A stretch of 64,000 nucleotides of DNA from Timema cristinae (Eukaryota > Arthropoda > Insecta > Phasmatodea > Timematidae). Of the stretch, positions 11,723 through 23,410 are shown in pieces. Position numbers and translations under genes: made by a program. The stretch covers positions 12,439,928-12,503,927 of the forward strand of contig JBCFYV010000001.1 in the NCBI GenBank assembly GCA_039000515.1. Reading direction: 5' to 3'. Position 1 is the first letter of the stretch; each line of letters opens with the position of its first letter. The notes under the pieces were generated by a model. It worked only from the letters and a program-made list of their open reading frames with translations. It had not been told where the DNA came from and did not search any database.

Positions 11723-11953
11723 AACACCGCGTCTTACTACCCGTTTGAGCTATGTACTATCTACGTTAATGTGTTATGGATGAGCACTATTGTATTTAGA
11801 GAGTGTACCCGCGTTTGTTTGGAAGGATAGTGGTAAACAATTGAGGAAAAACCGACCTTGGTACATCCAATCGAGATTCGAACCCCGATCTACCCACCAT
11901 CTGCCAATTTAGTCTTTTTCGATAGTGACACCTTATACTCACTGACCACCGAA
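11723..11953 (-). mobile_element. SINE-A copy
   Basis: The tail at left is CACCGCGTCTTACTACCCGT. The body contains GAGTGTACCCGCGTTTGTTT. Box B lies near 11870-11890 (GAGATTCGAACCCCGATC read on +), and the degraded head runs to the CACCGAAG near 11950. Confidence 0.83.
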
Positions 11954-11957
11954 GCTG

Positions 11958-12980
11958 TTGTAAGTCATTCTCAATAGCTTTATAAATGATTCTTGGTTCA
12001 AGATAAAATCCACTTCGAACGTTTTAGCAGTAGTTTTATCGAGTAGGAATATTATAATTTGTCATCAGCTTTATTTTGTTATTTTAAAGTGATATTTTAT
12101 TTATCTTTTTCCCAACCACGTTTCACCATAACGAATGTGAGAAATAAAATAACGATAAATAACGATATTCTCGTTTCATTTCTACTACATTAATTATCAA
12201 ATGTGTTTCAATACATTTATTCATATTATTAAAAACCCGTTAACGAAAGACACTACGCATTTGTTTATAGTTTTTGTGTTTGTCGTAGAAATGTTATCAT
12301 TTTGAGCTCATACCACGCTTGCCTGGTAAATAGTTCCTACAATTTAGTTTTATAAATATACTGTATATTTAAAATGGAAATTTTTAATGATAATTTATTT
12401 CAAATAGTTGCAGAGATATGATCCAAATTTCATTTCATCGAACAAATAAGATGCTTCATTTTATTTTTAATATTAAATAGTGTCTTTATACGAATTCTAA
12501 TCAAAATAGCAGTTTCCAATTTCTATAAAATTAATTTTATTTTTCTCTTTCCGTCCTTAAGTAAACTACGCTTAGTAGAGAATCCCACTGACCCGTCTGG
12601 CGAACCTTTGAAATCACTAGAAACAAAGTTTTAGCCCAATTGGTAAATTAGTTTCGGCTCTAGTCCGAAATACAAACAGACATACGGAATCACAAAAAAA
12701 CACTGTTTCGGTTTCAGAGATTATGAAACGTTGACATTAATAAAAAATCTCGAGTTCGATTTTTTTTTTTTTTACAATCACAATAGGTTACTTTTCTCTC
12801 CGAGGAGTCGAGAGAAAGTAAAAGACCAGATGTTCAGAGAAAATGTCACTAATTGTCCCTTCTCATCCCTACCATATTCCGTCTTACCACACATCCAGTC
12901 TAGACAAATTTTAACAACAAATCAAATAGCTATAGCTATTATTTATGTTTTTTAGTGAGGATTACTCTATCTAGATATCA
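11958..12980. other. AT-rich spacer
   Basis: Very AT-rich and without recognisable genes or repeats, apart from a poly-T run near 12759-12772. Confidence 0.4.
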
Positions 12981-12984
12981 TATC

Positions 12985-13470
12985 CTGAAAATTGAAAAAT
13001 GATACCTGGACACGGGAATCGAACCCGGGACCTTTAGCTTAGAATGCCAATGCTCTTACCACTGAGCTATCTAGGATTCTTCCCGTGACCAGGGTCATTC
13101 TTCACTCATATTTTAAGGCAGAGTCTATAATGGACGTGTGGAAATCATCGGCTACAAATGTGTGATTTCTTTTATTAAGATCACGAGCTATCAGATAACG
13201 CAGCCGCCTTCGACTCAGTAGTTGGCTTAATGCTGCCACTTGCACAATTATACGAGTCAAAGGTGGCTGCGTTATCTGATAGCTAGTGATCTTAATAAAA
13301 GAAATCACACATTTGTAGCCGACGATTTCCACACGTCCATCATAGACTTTTCCTTAAAATATGAGTGAAGAATAATTCTGGGCACGGGACGATTCCTGAA
13401 TAGATCAGTGGTTAGAGTATGAGCGTACTAAGCCAAAGATCCCAGGTTCGATTCCCATGTCCAATTTTCA
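12985..13470. repeat. 486-bp foldback with tRNA-like modules in both arms (SINE-D)
   Basis: The left arm (about 12985-13219) is the reverse complement of the right arm (about 13251-13470), with substitutions and a few indels. The apical loop is about 30 nt. Landmarks pair exactly or nearly so: CTGAAAATTG with CAATTTTCAG, ATGGACGTGTGGAAATC with GATTTCCACACGTCCAT, and GCTATCAGATAACGCAGCC with GGCTGCGTTATCTGATAGC. Each arm has a tRNA-like segment pointing outwards, on the minus strand near 12993-13076 and on the plus strand near 13394-13462. Another copy of the same tRNA-like family is at 31.64-31.79 kb. A transcript across the locus would form a long imperfect hairpin. It may be two SINE-D copies in opposite orientation or a foldback transposon. 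Confidence 0.85.
12993..13076 (-). other. tRNA-like sequence, probably a SINE head or tRNA pseudogene
   Basis: On the minus strand the D-arm is AGCTCAGTGGTAAGAGC and the T-arm is CCGGGTTCGATTCCCGT. A seven-base loop ATTCTAA would place UCU at the anticodon. The acceptor stem has at least one mismatch and the T-stem one. Because the sequence sits inside a larger repeat with diverged relatives elsewhere in the window, I favour a SINE-D head over a functional tRNA-Arg(UCU) gene. Confidence 0.45.
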
Positions 13471-13639
13471 GAACAAACTAGATAAGCCTAACTCGCATGC
13501 GGCTAAGAAGTGTCACTAACAAATTGTCCACCATTGACTCTCAGCTCTCGTACATGGTCACTTTTTGAAATGGAAGGGTTTTAATGTTTACTAGGATTTT
13601 TTTTAAATTTAAATTAATAAGTTCACCTACTTAGGAATA

Positions 13640-14125
13640 TATTCTATCCAAAAAAGGATGAGGCAACTGGTGATTGGAGTAGGTCACATAATGTTTAGTA
13701 ACATACCCCACACGCATCACCAAACATTGCTAGGATAGTAAAAGTCTCGTAGATTACGTTGACAGAATATGCGGTGCGAACTCAAGAATCAAGAACCTTG
13801 TCAGGGTATTGACTGGCAGACCCACTGGGAAGACCCAGACCTAGACCCAGATGTGAGGGTAACATTAGATTAGACCTGAAAGAGATAAGGTGTAATGTTT
13901 GGCATCGGGTGAAAACACAGTGAAAACAACCACATGCCGAAATATCTTTTCACAAATATGAAGAGCTACTTGAACGGAAAAGTAGTGGCTCCAGCTTAAA
14001 AAACTGAGATAAATGACCTAAGGGTTCATCATGCTGATCGTATGACACCCTATTTCCGTAGAAGTAGGAACTATTTTAGCCAGTGGAGGGTGGTGACCAC
14101 TCGGTTGATTGCACCCCGATGGCAT
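13640..14125 (+). mobile_element. Non-LTR retrotransposon remnant joined to a SINE-C-like 3' tail
   Basis: The left part (about 13650-13900) shares order and words with the remnant at 58.23 kb: CATCACCAAACATTGCTAGG compared with CATCACAAAACATGGTTAGG, then GGGTATTGACTGGCAGACCC, then GACCTGAAAGAGATAAGG. The right part (about 13945-14120) matches the 3' half of SINE-C at 33.13-33.46 kb: GAGCTACTTGAACGGAAAAG, GTGGCTCCAGC, AGGGTTCATC and GTATGACACCC. The frame is broken by many stops. The element is dead, but it may show a LINE whose 3' end is shared with SINE-C. Confidence 0.6.
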
Positions 14126-14517
14126 GGAGCTATTTGTACATTTTGTATTCATCCAGATGATGGAATATACTTATTTATGCACGTGTGGATATTCTCACAC
14201 TGGTTTTCATCGTTTACTTTTTTTTTATCAAAGGTTTGTGTGAAAAGTTTAAAAAAAAGAGAGAGAGAGAGAGGCCCACGAGCTTCACGTGAGGCGGTGG
14301 TCTTTGCCTTTATCACCAAAATCCGCCCTTCATCTGGAAAAATTCCTTGGACTGGGAACGTGTCTACTACAATGGCGGCAATGGTGGGGTGGGGGTGGGA
14401 ATAGTTTGTAGGAAGCTACCCTCGCCCAAGATTCGTTCTCCTCCCCCGCCACCCTTCAAATACCTTCTTACCTCAACCCTCCTCGGCGCTCCGACGTCAG
14501 ATAAAGACACTCAACTG

Positions 14518-15041
14518 ACGTCAAGGTTGGTTCACACTAGAGGTACGTTGTCTGGATGTCAAGGTTGGTTCACACTAGAGGTACGTTGTCTGGATGTCAA
14601 GGTTGGTTCACACTAGAGGTACGTTGTCTGGATGTCTAGGTTGGTTCACACTAGAGGTACGTTGTCTGGATGTCAAGGTAGGTTCACACTAGAGGTACGT
14701 TGACTGGATGTCAAGGTAGGTTCACACTAGAGGTACGTTGTCTGGATGTCAAGGTAGGTTCACACTAGAGGTACGTTGACTGGATGTCAAGGTAGGTTCA
14801 CACTAGAGGTACGTTGTCTGGACGTCAAGGTTGGTTCACACTAGAGGTACGTTGTCTGGACGTCAAGGTTGGTTCACACTAGAGGTACGTTGTCTGGACG
14901 TCAAGGTTGGTTCACACTAGAGGTACGTTGTCTGGACGTCAAGGTTGGTTCACACTAGAGGTACGTTGTCTGGACGTCAAGGTTGGTTCACACTAGAGGT
15001 ACGTTGACTGGATGTCAAGGTAGGTTCACACTAGAGGTCCA
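14518..15041. repeat. Minisatellite, 38-bp unit, ~14 copies
   Basis: The unit is CAAGGTTGGTTCACACTAGA then GGTACGTTGTCTGGATGT. Copies differ at a few fixed positions (GGTTGG or GGTAGG, TTGTCT or TTGACT, GGATGT or GGACGT) and form blocks of like copies. The last six units before the end carry GGACGT. The very high similarity suggests recent expansion. Confidence 0.97.
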
Positions 15042-15044
15042 TAC

Positions 15045-16935
15045 ATAAATAGTTTGGTATCCAGATTTCTTAATGGAAGCCACTCTCTATTGCGTACTCC
15101 CTTACACACACCCTCCCTCCCCCCTTATTATTATTTTAAAATTAATAGAACATCTGCTTAGGGCTACTACGTTTGGAGATAAATCTTAGTAAAATCATTT
15201 AAACCAGTACTGCTCTTAAAGAGTTACAAACATAAAACAACCTAAACAAAAAATGTCTTCTAACCACGAGCACATAATGCGTACGTTTTTCGTTAAGTTC
15301 TCGAAATAACAGTTTAGTGCTATCACAAATTACTTATCTAGAATTCATCAGAATGCGAGCTTGTGATTGTGTGTACAGCGACAAGAGAAAATAAAACAAA
15401 ATGTTAAAACTCCCTTTTAAAGAAGAAAGCACCTTGAAATAATGAATGCGTGGTCACGATCCGCGCGTACAGGCTCGTGTTTGGAGCAGAGCCAGTGCCC
15501 TATTTTGGGGGGTTAACGATGCCCCACGAACCCTGTTGACTGTTCTCGCAACAACTCCCCCGAAGAGGCTGTCTATTATCTTCTCTCTTGCGACATTTTG
15601 GAGTTCATCAAGTTGAGTTGAGTTTTTACTTCTGTTTTACGAGCGTCCCAAACCTTCCCTTTTGTGTGTTTACAAAGAAAATGTTCCTACTGACTAAATT
15701 TAATACATTTTTAACGAGTTATATCCATCCAGGGATCTGTGAGCTCAATTTTTATTATTTAGACCCCTTGGACAGAGGGAATATTGTGTTTGTCAAAAAA
15801 AATTGATCTTGAGATCTTAATGGATGTCATACGTTTAATGACCCCCTGTATACCTTCTATCTATCTGTTTGTCTGTCTTTAACCAACGCCATTTACTGAT
15901 TGGAGAACCATATGAAAACCTTAGATACCAAGAGTTAACCTAAAGATTTTTTTGGAATTGGCAATCTAACCCTAAAATTAAGGGAATGATAAAAAGAGTA
16001 AAAATAAGTGTTCTAAAAATCGGCTTAAACGATTTTGATTAAAATTCGTATCCAGGCTCTGTTCGACAGAACAAACAAAATGGTGAATCTCATGTTTTCA
16101 TTAAAATTTCTTTTAAGGTACTTAACATGGAGTAAATTTCCAATTTTTATAATATTTCCGTGACTCTTGAGATAAGAACTAACTAACCATATCATATTTG
16201 AAGCATTTTTAAATGTATAAAAAAAATCATTTGAAAGAATATTTTATACTATCAATATTTTCTGAGCTATTGGTAAATATAAATTTTTAAATATAGCTTT
16301 GATAAATATGTGTGTGTGTGACTAATATTCAACCCCCAAGGTTGGTTGAATTCTTAACAGTTTCATCGTCAGCTATAAAGCCTAGGCAGCACTAAAGAGG
16401 TGCACTAGGGAAATAAGGAGTAATATAGTTTCTCGCTGCTTTCCTCACCGAGACAGAAAGTACTATGTATCGTACTTCGGTCTGCCAAGTCATCAACTAA
16501 CCCAACAAGTAACACCTTCACTCCATTCTCACAGGACTGGATGTATATTGAATGTTATTACCAGTATCGTTCATTTCATAAATTGGTATTTGAAAATACG
16601 CAGAGCCAATAAAAAGTTTTTTGTAACAATGTGTATTATGTATTGGTCCGTGTTTACTCGTTGATGAAATGTGATGTTAAACTTTCCCTCATAATATTTC
16701 AATAAAAATGTATGTTAGCCTAATTTGGACAAAAGTGAGAGAAAGCATGTGCGGTGAATTATAACATTTATTTCCATTTTGAGTCGAGATCGTGTGAGGT
16801 TCTAATAAAAATTTATATTATCGAGAATATTCAAGCGTAGATTCAATAAATTCATCATTTTTAAAACTTAGTTAATAAAACATTAATCAAATTACCATCG
16901 TAAATTAATTTTTTTAAATTACCATTTAATTTATT
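15045..16935. other. AT-rich spacer containing a dispersed repeat (about 15840-16060)
   Basis: About 15840-16060 matches 45.56-45.80 kb in order: GTCTGTCTGTCTTT-like words, TTTTTTGGAATTGGCAATCT compared with AGTGGAATTGGAAATCT, ATTAAGGG, and AACGATTTTGATTAAAATTC. A weaker relative lies near 48.82-48.93 kb. No coding capacity is visible. The family is unidentified. Confidence 0.55.
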
Positions 16936-16938
16936 TTT

Positions 16939-17177
16939 ATCGCCGCATCTTACTACCCCTTCGGGTTGTATGCATATTATGTACTTATTTACGCTAATTT
17001 GTTGGGGATGAGAAAGGTTGAATTTAGAGAAAGTAGCCCGTATTTCCGTGGATGGATATTAGAACACGATTTAGGGGAGGGGAGGGCATTCTCAGTGTAT
17101 ATAGACTGTATTCGATCCACGACCTTCTCGTCACATACTAGTTGAGACTGAGGCTTAGTCCGCACGCCCACCAATGC
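16939..17177 (-). mobile_element. SINE-A copy
   Basis: The tail at left reads CGCCGCATCTTACTACCCCT. The body contains GAAAGTAGCCCGTATTTCCG. The head region shows a degraded box B near 17107-17125 and ends at CACCAATGCAGG. Confidence 0.78.
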
Positions 17178-17679
17178 AGGCTATTTAAAATAAATCACCT
17201 CGTGAGTTTGTGAACTATTCTGGAGGCTGCTGGGAAGTTTCTCGGACTAGTCGGCCAAGATGGACTGCACTCAAGGTCTTCTCTTCATACAAGTGTAGAT
17301 ACGGTGTTATCTGCTAGAGCACAGACAGAGATAGATAGGCCAGAAGAAAGGGAAGCCTCTCTAAAGTGGTTGAAAGGCTGCACCATATCTCCTAAGAGCG
17401 GAGAATGTTCTAGAGTATGGTAGTTTGGGTAAGATGGCTGGAACTATATTTAGTGATGGAGGGCTGGTGTGTAATATAAGGGCCACTATAGTTTAACGAC
17501 CTTTAACAGAAGGCCATTTTTAAGAATTTTAAATACAAATACTAGTATAAAACCACAGTATATTTGTTGACTTTCCATGATATTTGAAGATTTGACATTT
17601 TGTTGTAATTTTACACACTGTGTGAGATTTGTTTATTTTCCAATTATTATGTTTTACATCCTGCTTACTAACGTCCTAA

Positions 17680-17830
17680 TGTAAGAGGGGTGGTGGCTGG
17701 ATATTTGTTTAGAGGATGCGCACCCACATTAGCTTGAATAGAGGATGGAAAACCCACATAAATAAATCAACCGTGGGGAACCATTTGGCCGGGATCTAAA
17801 CCTCGTCAACCTCAATTTGTTTTGAGACGT
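17680..17830 (-). mobile_element. SINE-A fragment
   Basis: This is a minus-orientation body (GAGGATGCGCACCCACATTA) and box-B side (GGCCGGGATCTAAACCTCG) with a tail degraded beyond recognition. Confidence 0.6.
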
Positions 17831-17959
17831 TCCTGACCATGGTCGAGACTTGCGAAAAGGGGGAGGGTGTAAATATGTTGTACAGGTGAACAGGAAGAGC
17901 GGGAAGTTCCTAAGAAGGTGACGGTGTTAGAGAGATGACCTGCATCATTGCTCACTCGT

Positions 17960-18160
17960 ACTAAATGTAAAGTTAGTCTAGTTTGGTTTTACAGGTCATG
18001 GGTTGAATCTCGGTCGAGTATGAGGCCTACAGAGAGTTTGTTCTAATCCCTAAATGGTTTCCCACTCTTTATCAACGTGAATGTGGTAATTCCACTTTAC
18101 TCATCCTTACTCCTTCAGTGTAAATGATTACCGCCCGGATGGGTGGTAGGACTTGGGGGA
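17960..18160 (+). mobile_element. SINE-A copy, diverged
   Basis: The head keeps GGGTTGAATCTCGGTCGAG (box B). The body contains TAAATGGTTTCCCACTC. The tail is eroded: GCCCGGATGGGTGGTAGGAC. Confidence 0.7.
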
Positions 18161-18536
18161 TCTACACTTGAGAGGAACTCCCTCGTAGAGATTGACTCCG
18201 GGTGCCTCGGCTGTTCTCGTAATCAGCCTCTAATAAACTAAAGCCTAGTTCAGTCTGGTGGGGAAACGGTTTGGTCGGTTGGTACCACTGCCAATGTAAC
18301 ATGGTGTGCTGGGGATAAGAAAATGGAGAAGAAAAATTGCGCGAGCTAAACCGGGTGTAGCAAAACAAAATGGAGAATAAATTTCTTTGTCAAGAGGGTG
18401 GGTGAACAGACAAGCCGATAAGATGAAGCGAGTTGGAAGCGGGCAATGAGAGGGAAACAATGTTCTTGGAACGGCCTCAGACTGTGCACTGGTGTTGACG
18501 TCGTTTCGGGTTGTAAGGGGTACGTACACCTTCTTG

Positions 18537-18795
18537 TCTGCATTGCTAAACACCACAAGATTTAGAGCTTTGTTTCCTGTGCTTCTTGGCTGCATTGCTA
18601 AACACAAGATTTAGAGCTTTGTTTCCTGTGCTTCTTGGCTACATTGCTGAACACCACAAGATTTAGAACTTTGTTTTCTGTGCTTCTTGTCTGCATTGCT
18701 GAACACAAGATTTAGATCTTTGTTTCCTGTGCTTCTTGGCTGCATTGCTGAACACAAGATTTAGAACTTTGTTTCCTGTGCTTCTTGGCTGAACT
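18537..18795. repeat. Minisatellite, 49-52-bp unit, 5 copies
   Basis: The unit contains TGCATTGCTGAACACCACAA, then GATTTAGAGCTTTGTTTCCT and GTGCTTCTTGGC. Two length classes differ by presence or absence of three bases in ACACCACAAG. Short open frames overlapping the array on the minus strand are by-products. Confidence 0.93.
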
Positions 18796-18934
18796 TCCTT
18801 ACACGCTGTCTAGCTTCATAGCTAGGGGCGAGAGAGTTCCATCAAAGTTAACTTTTTCTTACGGGCCGGTTTTGTTTTAAGGTTCAAAGGGCAAAGTGGA
18901 GGAGGGTCAAGTTTACATCATCAGAAGCTTTATA

Positions 18935-19480
18935 GGGCCTTAATTACTCTAGGGCAGGCTCCATATGTCGCTATTTACTCTAAGGCAGGTTCCATAAATC
19001 TTTAATTACTCTATGGAATGCTCCATAGTCCATAGGCCCCTAATTACTCCACGGCATGCTTCCGAGGTCCTTAATTACTCTTTAGTATGTCCGTAGATTC
19101 TTAATTATTATATAACAGGTTTCAGAGGTCCTTTATTACTATAGAGTAAGCTTCATAAGGCCTTAATTACACTAGAACAGGCTTAATAATTCCTTAATTG
19201 TTCTAGGGCAGACTTCACAGGTCCTTAATCACTCTAGGGCAGGTTTCATAGGTCCTTAATTACACTAAGGTAGGCTTCATAATTCCTTCATTACTCTAGG
19301 TCAGGCTTTATATGTCCTTAATTATTCTAGGGCAGACTTCATAGGTCCTTAATTATTCTAGGGCAGACTTCATAGGTCCTTAATTACTCTAGGGCAGGCT
19401 TCCTAGGTCCTTAATTACTCTAAGGCAGGCTTCATATGTCCTTAGTAACTCTATGGCAGGCTTCATGGGTCCTTAGCACT
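18935..19480. repeat. Minisatellite, ~31-bp unit, ~17 diverged copies
   Basis: The unit is CCTTAATTACTCTAGGGCAG then GCTTCATAGGT. Copies diverge most at the left end and are most similar near 19310-19400, so the array seems to have grown from an internal core. Confidence 0.92.
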
Positions 19481-19489
19481 TTGAATAAT

Positions 19490-20298
19490 ATCACAGTCCA
19501 TCTGCTACCTAGCTAATCTAAAACAACGAGGAGGGTAGAGCATGGTTAATGGGTACCAGCATTTGCCTCTTGTGGTCATACGTAGTCTACTTGTCCTGAC
19601 TGGTACGGTAGCTCCGAGACATGATGTGTTGCTGGTGGTGCATGCGCAGGGGAAATTGTTTCAGTCTTTCCGTTTGTTTATTTGAATTTATCAGGGTGGG
19701 CCGGAATGTCGCGGGGTGGAGGGTAGGAGGGGGAGATGGCGGGTGAAATGGTTTCCATTTGAGGGAATCTCGTGTAGCTTCGGTATTTTGTTATATAAAT
19801 TGAACGTGATAAATTCCGCACATATTTTGTAAATGGGGTTATTAGGTCTCAATGTTGGTAACGTCGGATATTTCCGTCTATTTACTACAATTTTCCTCTA
19901 CCATCTACCTTTATTAAATTTGAAAATTTGATTTAAATTTTTTAGTTGGTAACTGTTGGTTTTGTTTTGTTTCTTTCTTATAGAAAGTGTTTGCGCTTGA
20001 ATCTTCTCATAAGAAGCCGTGAGTGTATCGTTATTGTCAACTTGAAAAAAAAAAGTGGGAGGATGTAGGTGCTAATTTACCCACTCACGGAAGCGTTGAG
20101 AATTGCAGGCATCCCTCCTCACCCCCCGTTATTTAACAATTAGTTTGTTGTTTCAAAATTGAGAAGAGACTATGATTGTGTTGAACTAAAAACTTCTGAC
20201 ACTAAAAAGTTTTATAATTTAAAAAAAATCCATTAAAATTATGAAATTTACTTTCAAGGATGTTTCCTGTGTATTGTCACAGATCTTAAATCAGTCAC
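19490..20298. other. Spacer, no supported gene
   Basis: Moderately GC-rich near 19540-19800, AT-rich after. No domain-bearing open frame or repeat family is visible. Confidence 0.4.
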
Positions 20299-20300
20299 TA

Positions 20301-20602
20301 AATTGGAACCTCGTTTATCCGGCCCTCATTGATCTGGATTTCCGGTCCATCGGATCTGAAATTTCGCATTCATTTGTCTATTAAATGCCATTCAAAATTG
20401 GTAAAACAAAAATTTACTCATTATTTTATAAGTGAATAGTGGTTGTAACATATTTTTAAGTATTTTATGATTTGCTTTTGTGAAAATAAATGATGAGTTG
20501 TAGCAATATATATGCTTTTATTACAGTTTACCTATAATTTCTATTGTATCCAGATTTTCGTTAATCCGGCCCCAGTTAGGCAGGATAAACGAGATTACAC
20601 GG
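20301..20602. mobile_element. Pogo/Tigger-like MITE, 302 bp, TA target duplication
   Basis: The left end AATTGGAACCTCGTTTATCC and the inverted right end CCGTGTAATCTCGTTTATCC share ATCTCG/ACCTCG plus TTTATCC. Inner sub-terminal GGCCGGATTAACG and GGATAAACGAG words also match in inverted orientation. TA flanks both sides (20299-20300 and 20603-20604). The ACCTCG.TTATCCGG end is typical of Tigger/pogo elements. There is no transposase coding capacity. Confidence 0.75.
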
Positions 20603-20660
20603 TAGTAAGAAACATATAGATCTTACATACTTCAAACAAATTTGGTAATCTTTTTAAATA

Positions 20661-20912
20661 CCCGCCTCGGTGGTTGAATGCTATAAGGCGTCACTCTGGC
20701 AATAAACCAGACTGACGATGATGGGGAATTTGGGGTCCAAATCCCGGTAAAGTTTACCGAGAGTTTTTTCCTATGCTGTTTTTAACTCTTCCCCCCTACA
20801 CAAATGCAAGTACACTTTATCTAAATTTGACCTTTCTAATTCCTAACATTCTGGCGTAATTAGTAAGCCTACATAGTAGGACTAAAACCAAAACCGGTAA
20901 TAAGACGCAGTA
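20661..20912 (+). mobile_element. SINE-A copy, full-length but diverged
   Basis: It starts CCCGCCTCGGTGGTTGAATG. Box B is degraded to GGGGTCCAAATCCCGG. The body contains CACAAATGCAAGTACACTTT, and the tail is AAACCGGTAATAAGACGCAG. Confidence 0.8.
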
Positions 20913-20914
20913 TT

Positions 20915-21795
20915 ATATACAAAAAATTACATACTAAAAACAGCATTTTTAGGTAATTAAGAATTATTTAAGTGGTTTTGAAGCATCATAACTGCCTTTC
21001 TTATATTATATATCACTCAATTATAGAATAATTTCCTTCAAATAGGTGGCGTCCTTAGCTGTAAACAAAATATTGTAGAATAATCTAGCTTATTACAGTA
21101 TTTAGTCTATAAATCCATGATCCCTAAAATAGTTATTAGTGATAATAGTAGTCCCAACAGATATAACTGAAAGTTAACATAGGTAACCGCTATCACTAGT
21201 TTACCCTTGGCAGCATCAACCCGTTCAACTGTTCAAGTCGGGAATAGGTCTTATTTGTTCAGTTATCACTGCAGGAGTACTTTATCTCTCTCTCGCTCGT
21301 CGCGACGCTGTTAAATTGTAGACTTAGGGGAGTTAACCAACCCTTGGTACACCAATTTTTAAAAAAAACTTATTTTTTTCTACACATTCCTTTCCTATTT
21401 ATTTTCTTTCTAAACGCTAAACGGTTACCGTTGCGAATAAATATGTAGTTTCTATTCTCCAAGGAGATACTCTACTTTCTGAACCATCGATAATATACAG
21501 GACCCTCCCCTTCCTCCGGTATCGTCTGAACATCGGCTCACTATATATTAGTTTATATTTTATTATAGTCTATGATATGTTTATTATTTAATTATCCTTA
21601 GCTAGTTTGTTTTTGAATTTAAGCCAGAAACCATTCCGATAAGACTGTAGTGAAGATGGCGTGATCGATGTCGGGTGAACATACCGGTCAGTTAGATGCT
21701 CCCGCAGGCCTCTTTCTGGAATAAAATTGCCACCCTCCCCTCCCCCTTTAGTCCTCAGATATATTTCAAATCCTCTGATATTATTGAATATGAAA
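20915..21795. other. AT-rich spacer
   Basis: No gene, tandem array or recognisable element is visible. Confidence 0.4.
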
Positions 21796-21799
21796 CTGG

Positions 21800-22125
21800 A
21801 TTATGTCCTTAAATCAAACTCCAAATGACCTCTAGAATCATTCACTTTTCAAATCTAACATCGGTAGGTATCGAAATGTTTAAAAAAAAAAATCCGGTGA
21901 GGAGTCCTTAAAATAGATTCTAGAAGTCTACAAATTTTAATTCAAGCTAAGTAATACTCAAAATACAGTCTAAAGGTATCGAATTTTCAAAAATTTGTTG
22001 AAAAAGGGCCATCTCAAATAAATTTTACAAGCATCCAAGTTTAAAAAAATGTCTTGGGAAGACTACTCCAAATAACATACTATACAAATGTTATAATTTT
22101 TAAAAAGTGGGGTAGAGGACCTCTA
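21800..22125. repeat. Old, degenerate tandem repeat, period ~70-80 bp, ~5 copies
   Basis: Similar phrases recur in order: CTCCAAATGACCTCTAGAATC, GAGTCCTTAAAATAGATTCT, TACTCAAAATACAGTCTAAA, CATCTCAAATAAATTTTACA and CTACTCCAAATAACATACTA. Each is followed 10-20 bases later by an A/T block such as CGAATTTTCAAAAATT. Copies are too diverged for a fixed unit to be given with certainty. Confidence 0.45.
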
Positions 22126-22552
22126 CTAATAGCTTTTAGGGTAATCGGATCTTACAATCTAGGGGAAGGGTGGAAATAAAGTTTCTAAAAAACTTTTTTT
22201 TTTTTGCCTGCCACCCCTACACAAAATTATGCCACCACTTTGGAGCCACAATAGTAAACACTAATCTTTCTACTGTCGGGATGATAAGAGATGATGGATT
22301 AAGCCGTTGTTTCATTGCGAACACTAGAAATCACACATCAACAAATTACGCAAGGTATATCTAATGTTTGGACTGTGCACTTTCGATTCGACCACACACG
22401 TGATCCAGTTCAACCAATCACAGCCAAGCGGAACTCCACCGTTGCTCTAAGCCGTGGTGAGAAAAATCAAACAGTTGGGTTTCTCATCGACACCGAAGGG
22501 AGTGGTGATGGTGACGTCAAAGGTGACCTCCGTGACATGCACTTACCCACTA

Positions 22553-23001
22553 CACTAGAGTCGCGATTATCCGGGCCTCAATATTATCCGACCCGAGGCT
22601 CGGTGTCATCAAGTGCGTTTTAAAACAAACAAACCGGTGCATATCTACTATAAAACATTTACTAAATTTATAATGTAATCCATTTGACGTTTAATTTTCA
22701 CTTGTTTTTGCTTTGTAGACGATGTTCCATTTTCAAAACTAAGTAGGCTTACTATATCGTAAATATTTTAAAAATCTCTTTCTCATTTAATTTTTACTGT
22801 CCCCGTACAATTACTGTGTTCCTATTTTACATCGAAATCAAAAAAGGACAGATTATATTAAAACAAAGTTAAATGTTTAGTGAAAAAAATGTAGGCAAAC
22901 CCATACGGAAAATCATTTATATCGGATTCAGTATTATCTAGTTTTTCTGCTCTCCGGCCCGGAATGCTGTCACTTTAGGCCGGATAGTCGCCACTATAGT
23001 C
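22553..23001. mobile_element. Pogo/Tigger-like MITE, 449 bp, TA target duplication
   Basis: The left end CACTAGAGTCGCGATTATCC and the inverted right end GACTATAGTGGCGACTATCC are imperfect terminal inverted repeats, both followed by GG(G)CC. TA flanks both sides (22551-22552 and 23002-23003). The inside is AT-rich and has no transposase frame. Confidence 0.8.
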
Positions 23002-23410
23002 TACTTTCATTTATTTTTTATTTACATGGATGAAACATCCACAGTGATCTACTCGACATGTTTTTCTACCCTGTGAGTTATAAAAAAGGCCGTGATTCAT
23101 GCCACGGAAAGATGTCGACAGTTTTTTTTATTTCAAGGATCTAAAAGAGCTACCGGGGTTTCTTATTTCATTGTAATACAGGCTCTGATCTATAACTTAC
23201 TTCAACTTTGGTATGTTACACTTGTGAATAAGTATCTCAGCGCCATATTGATTATGGAAATATCTTGTGAATTTGTAAAGTTCAATTATTCCTGTCACGT
23301 ACAGTTGGCTCACCCTCCAATCTTATAACCTACACCTAGGTAGGAAATCGTATAAATCTATTTCACAGACAGATACTTTATAAAGGATATACCACCGCTT
23401 TAGCTAGTGT

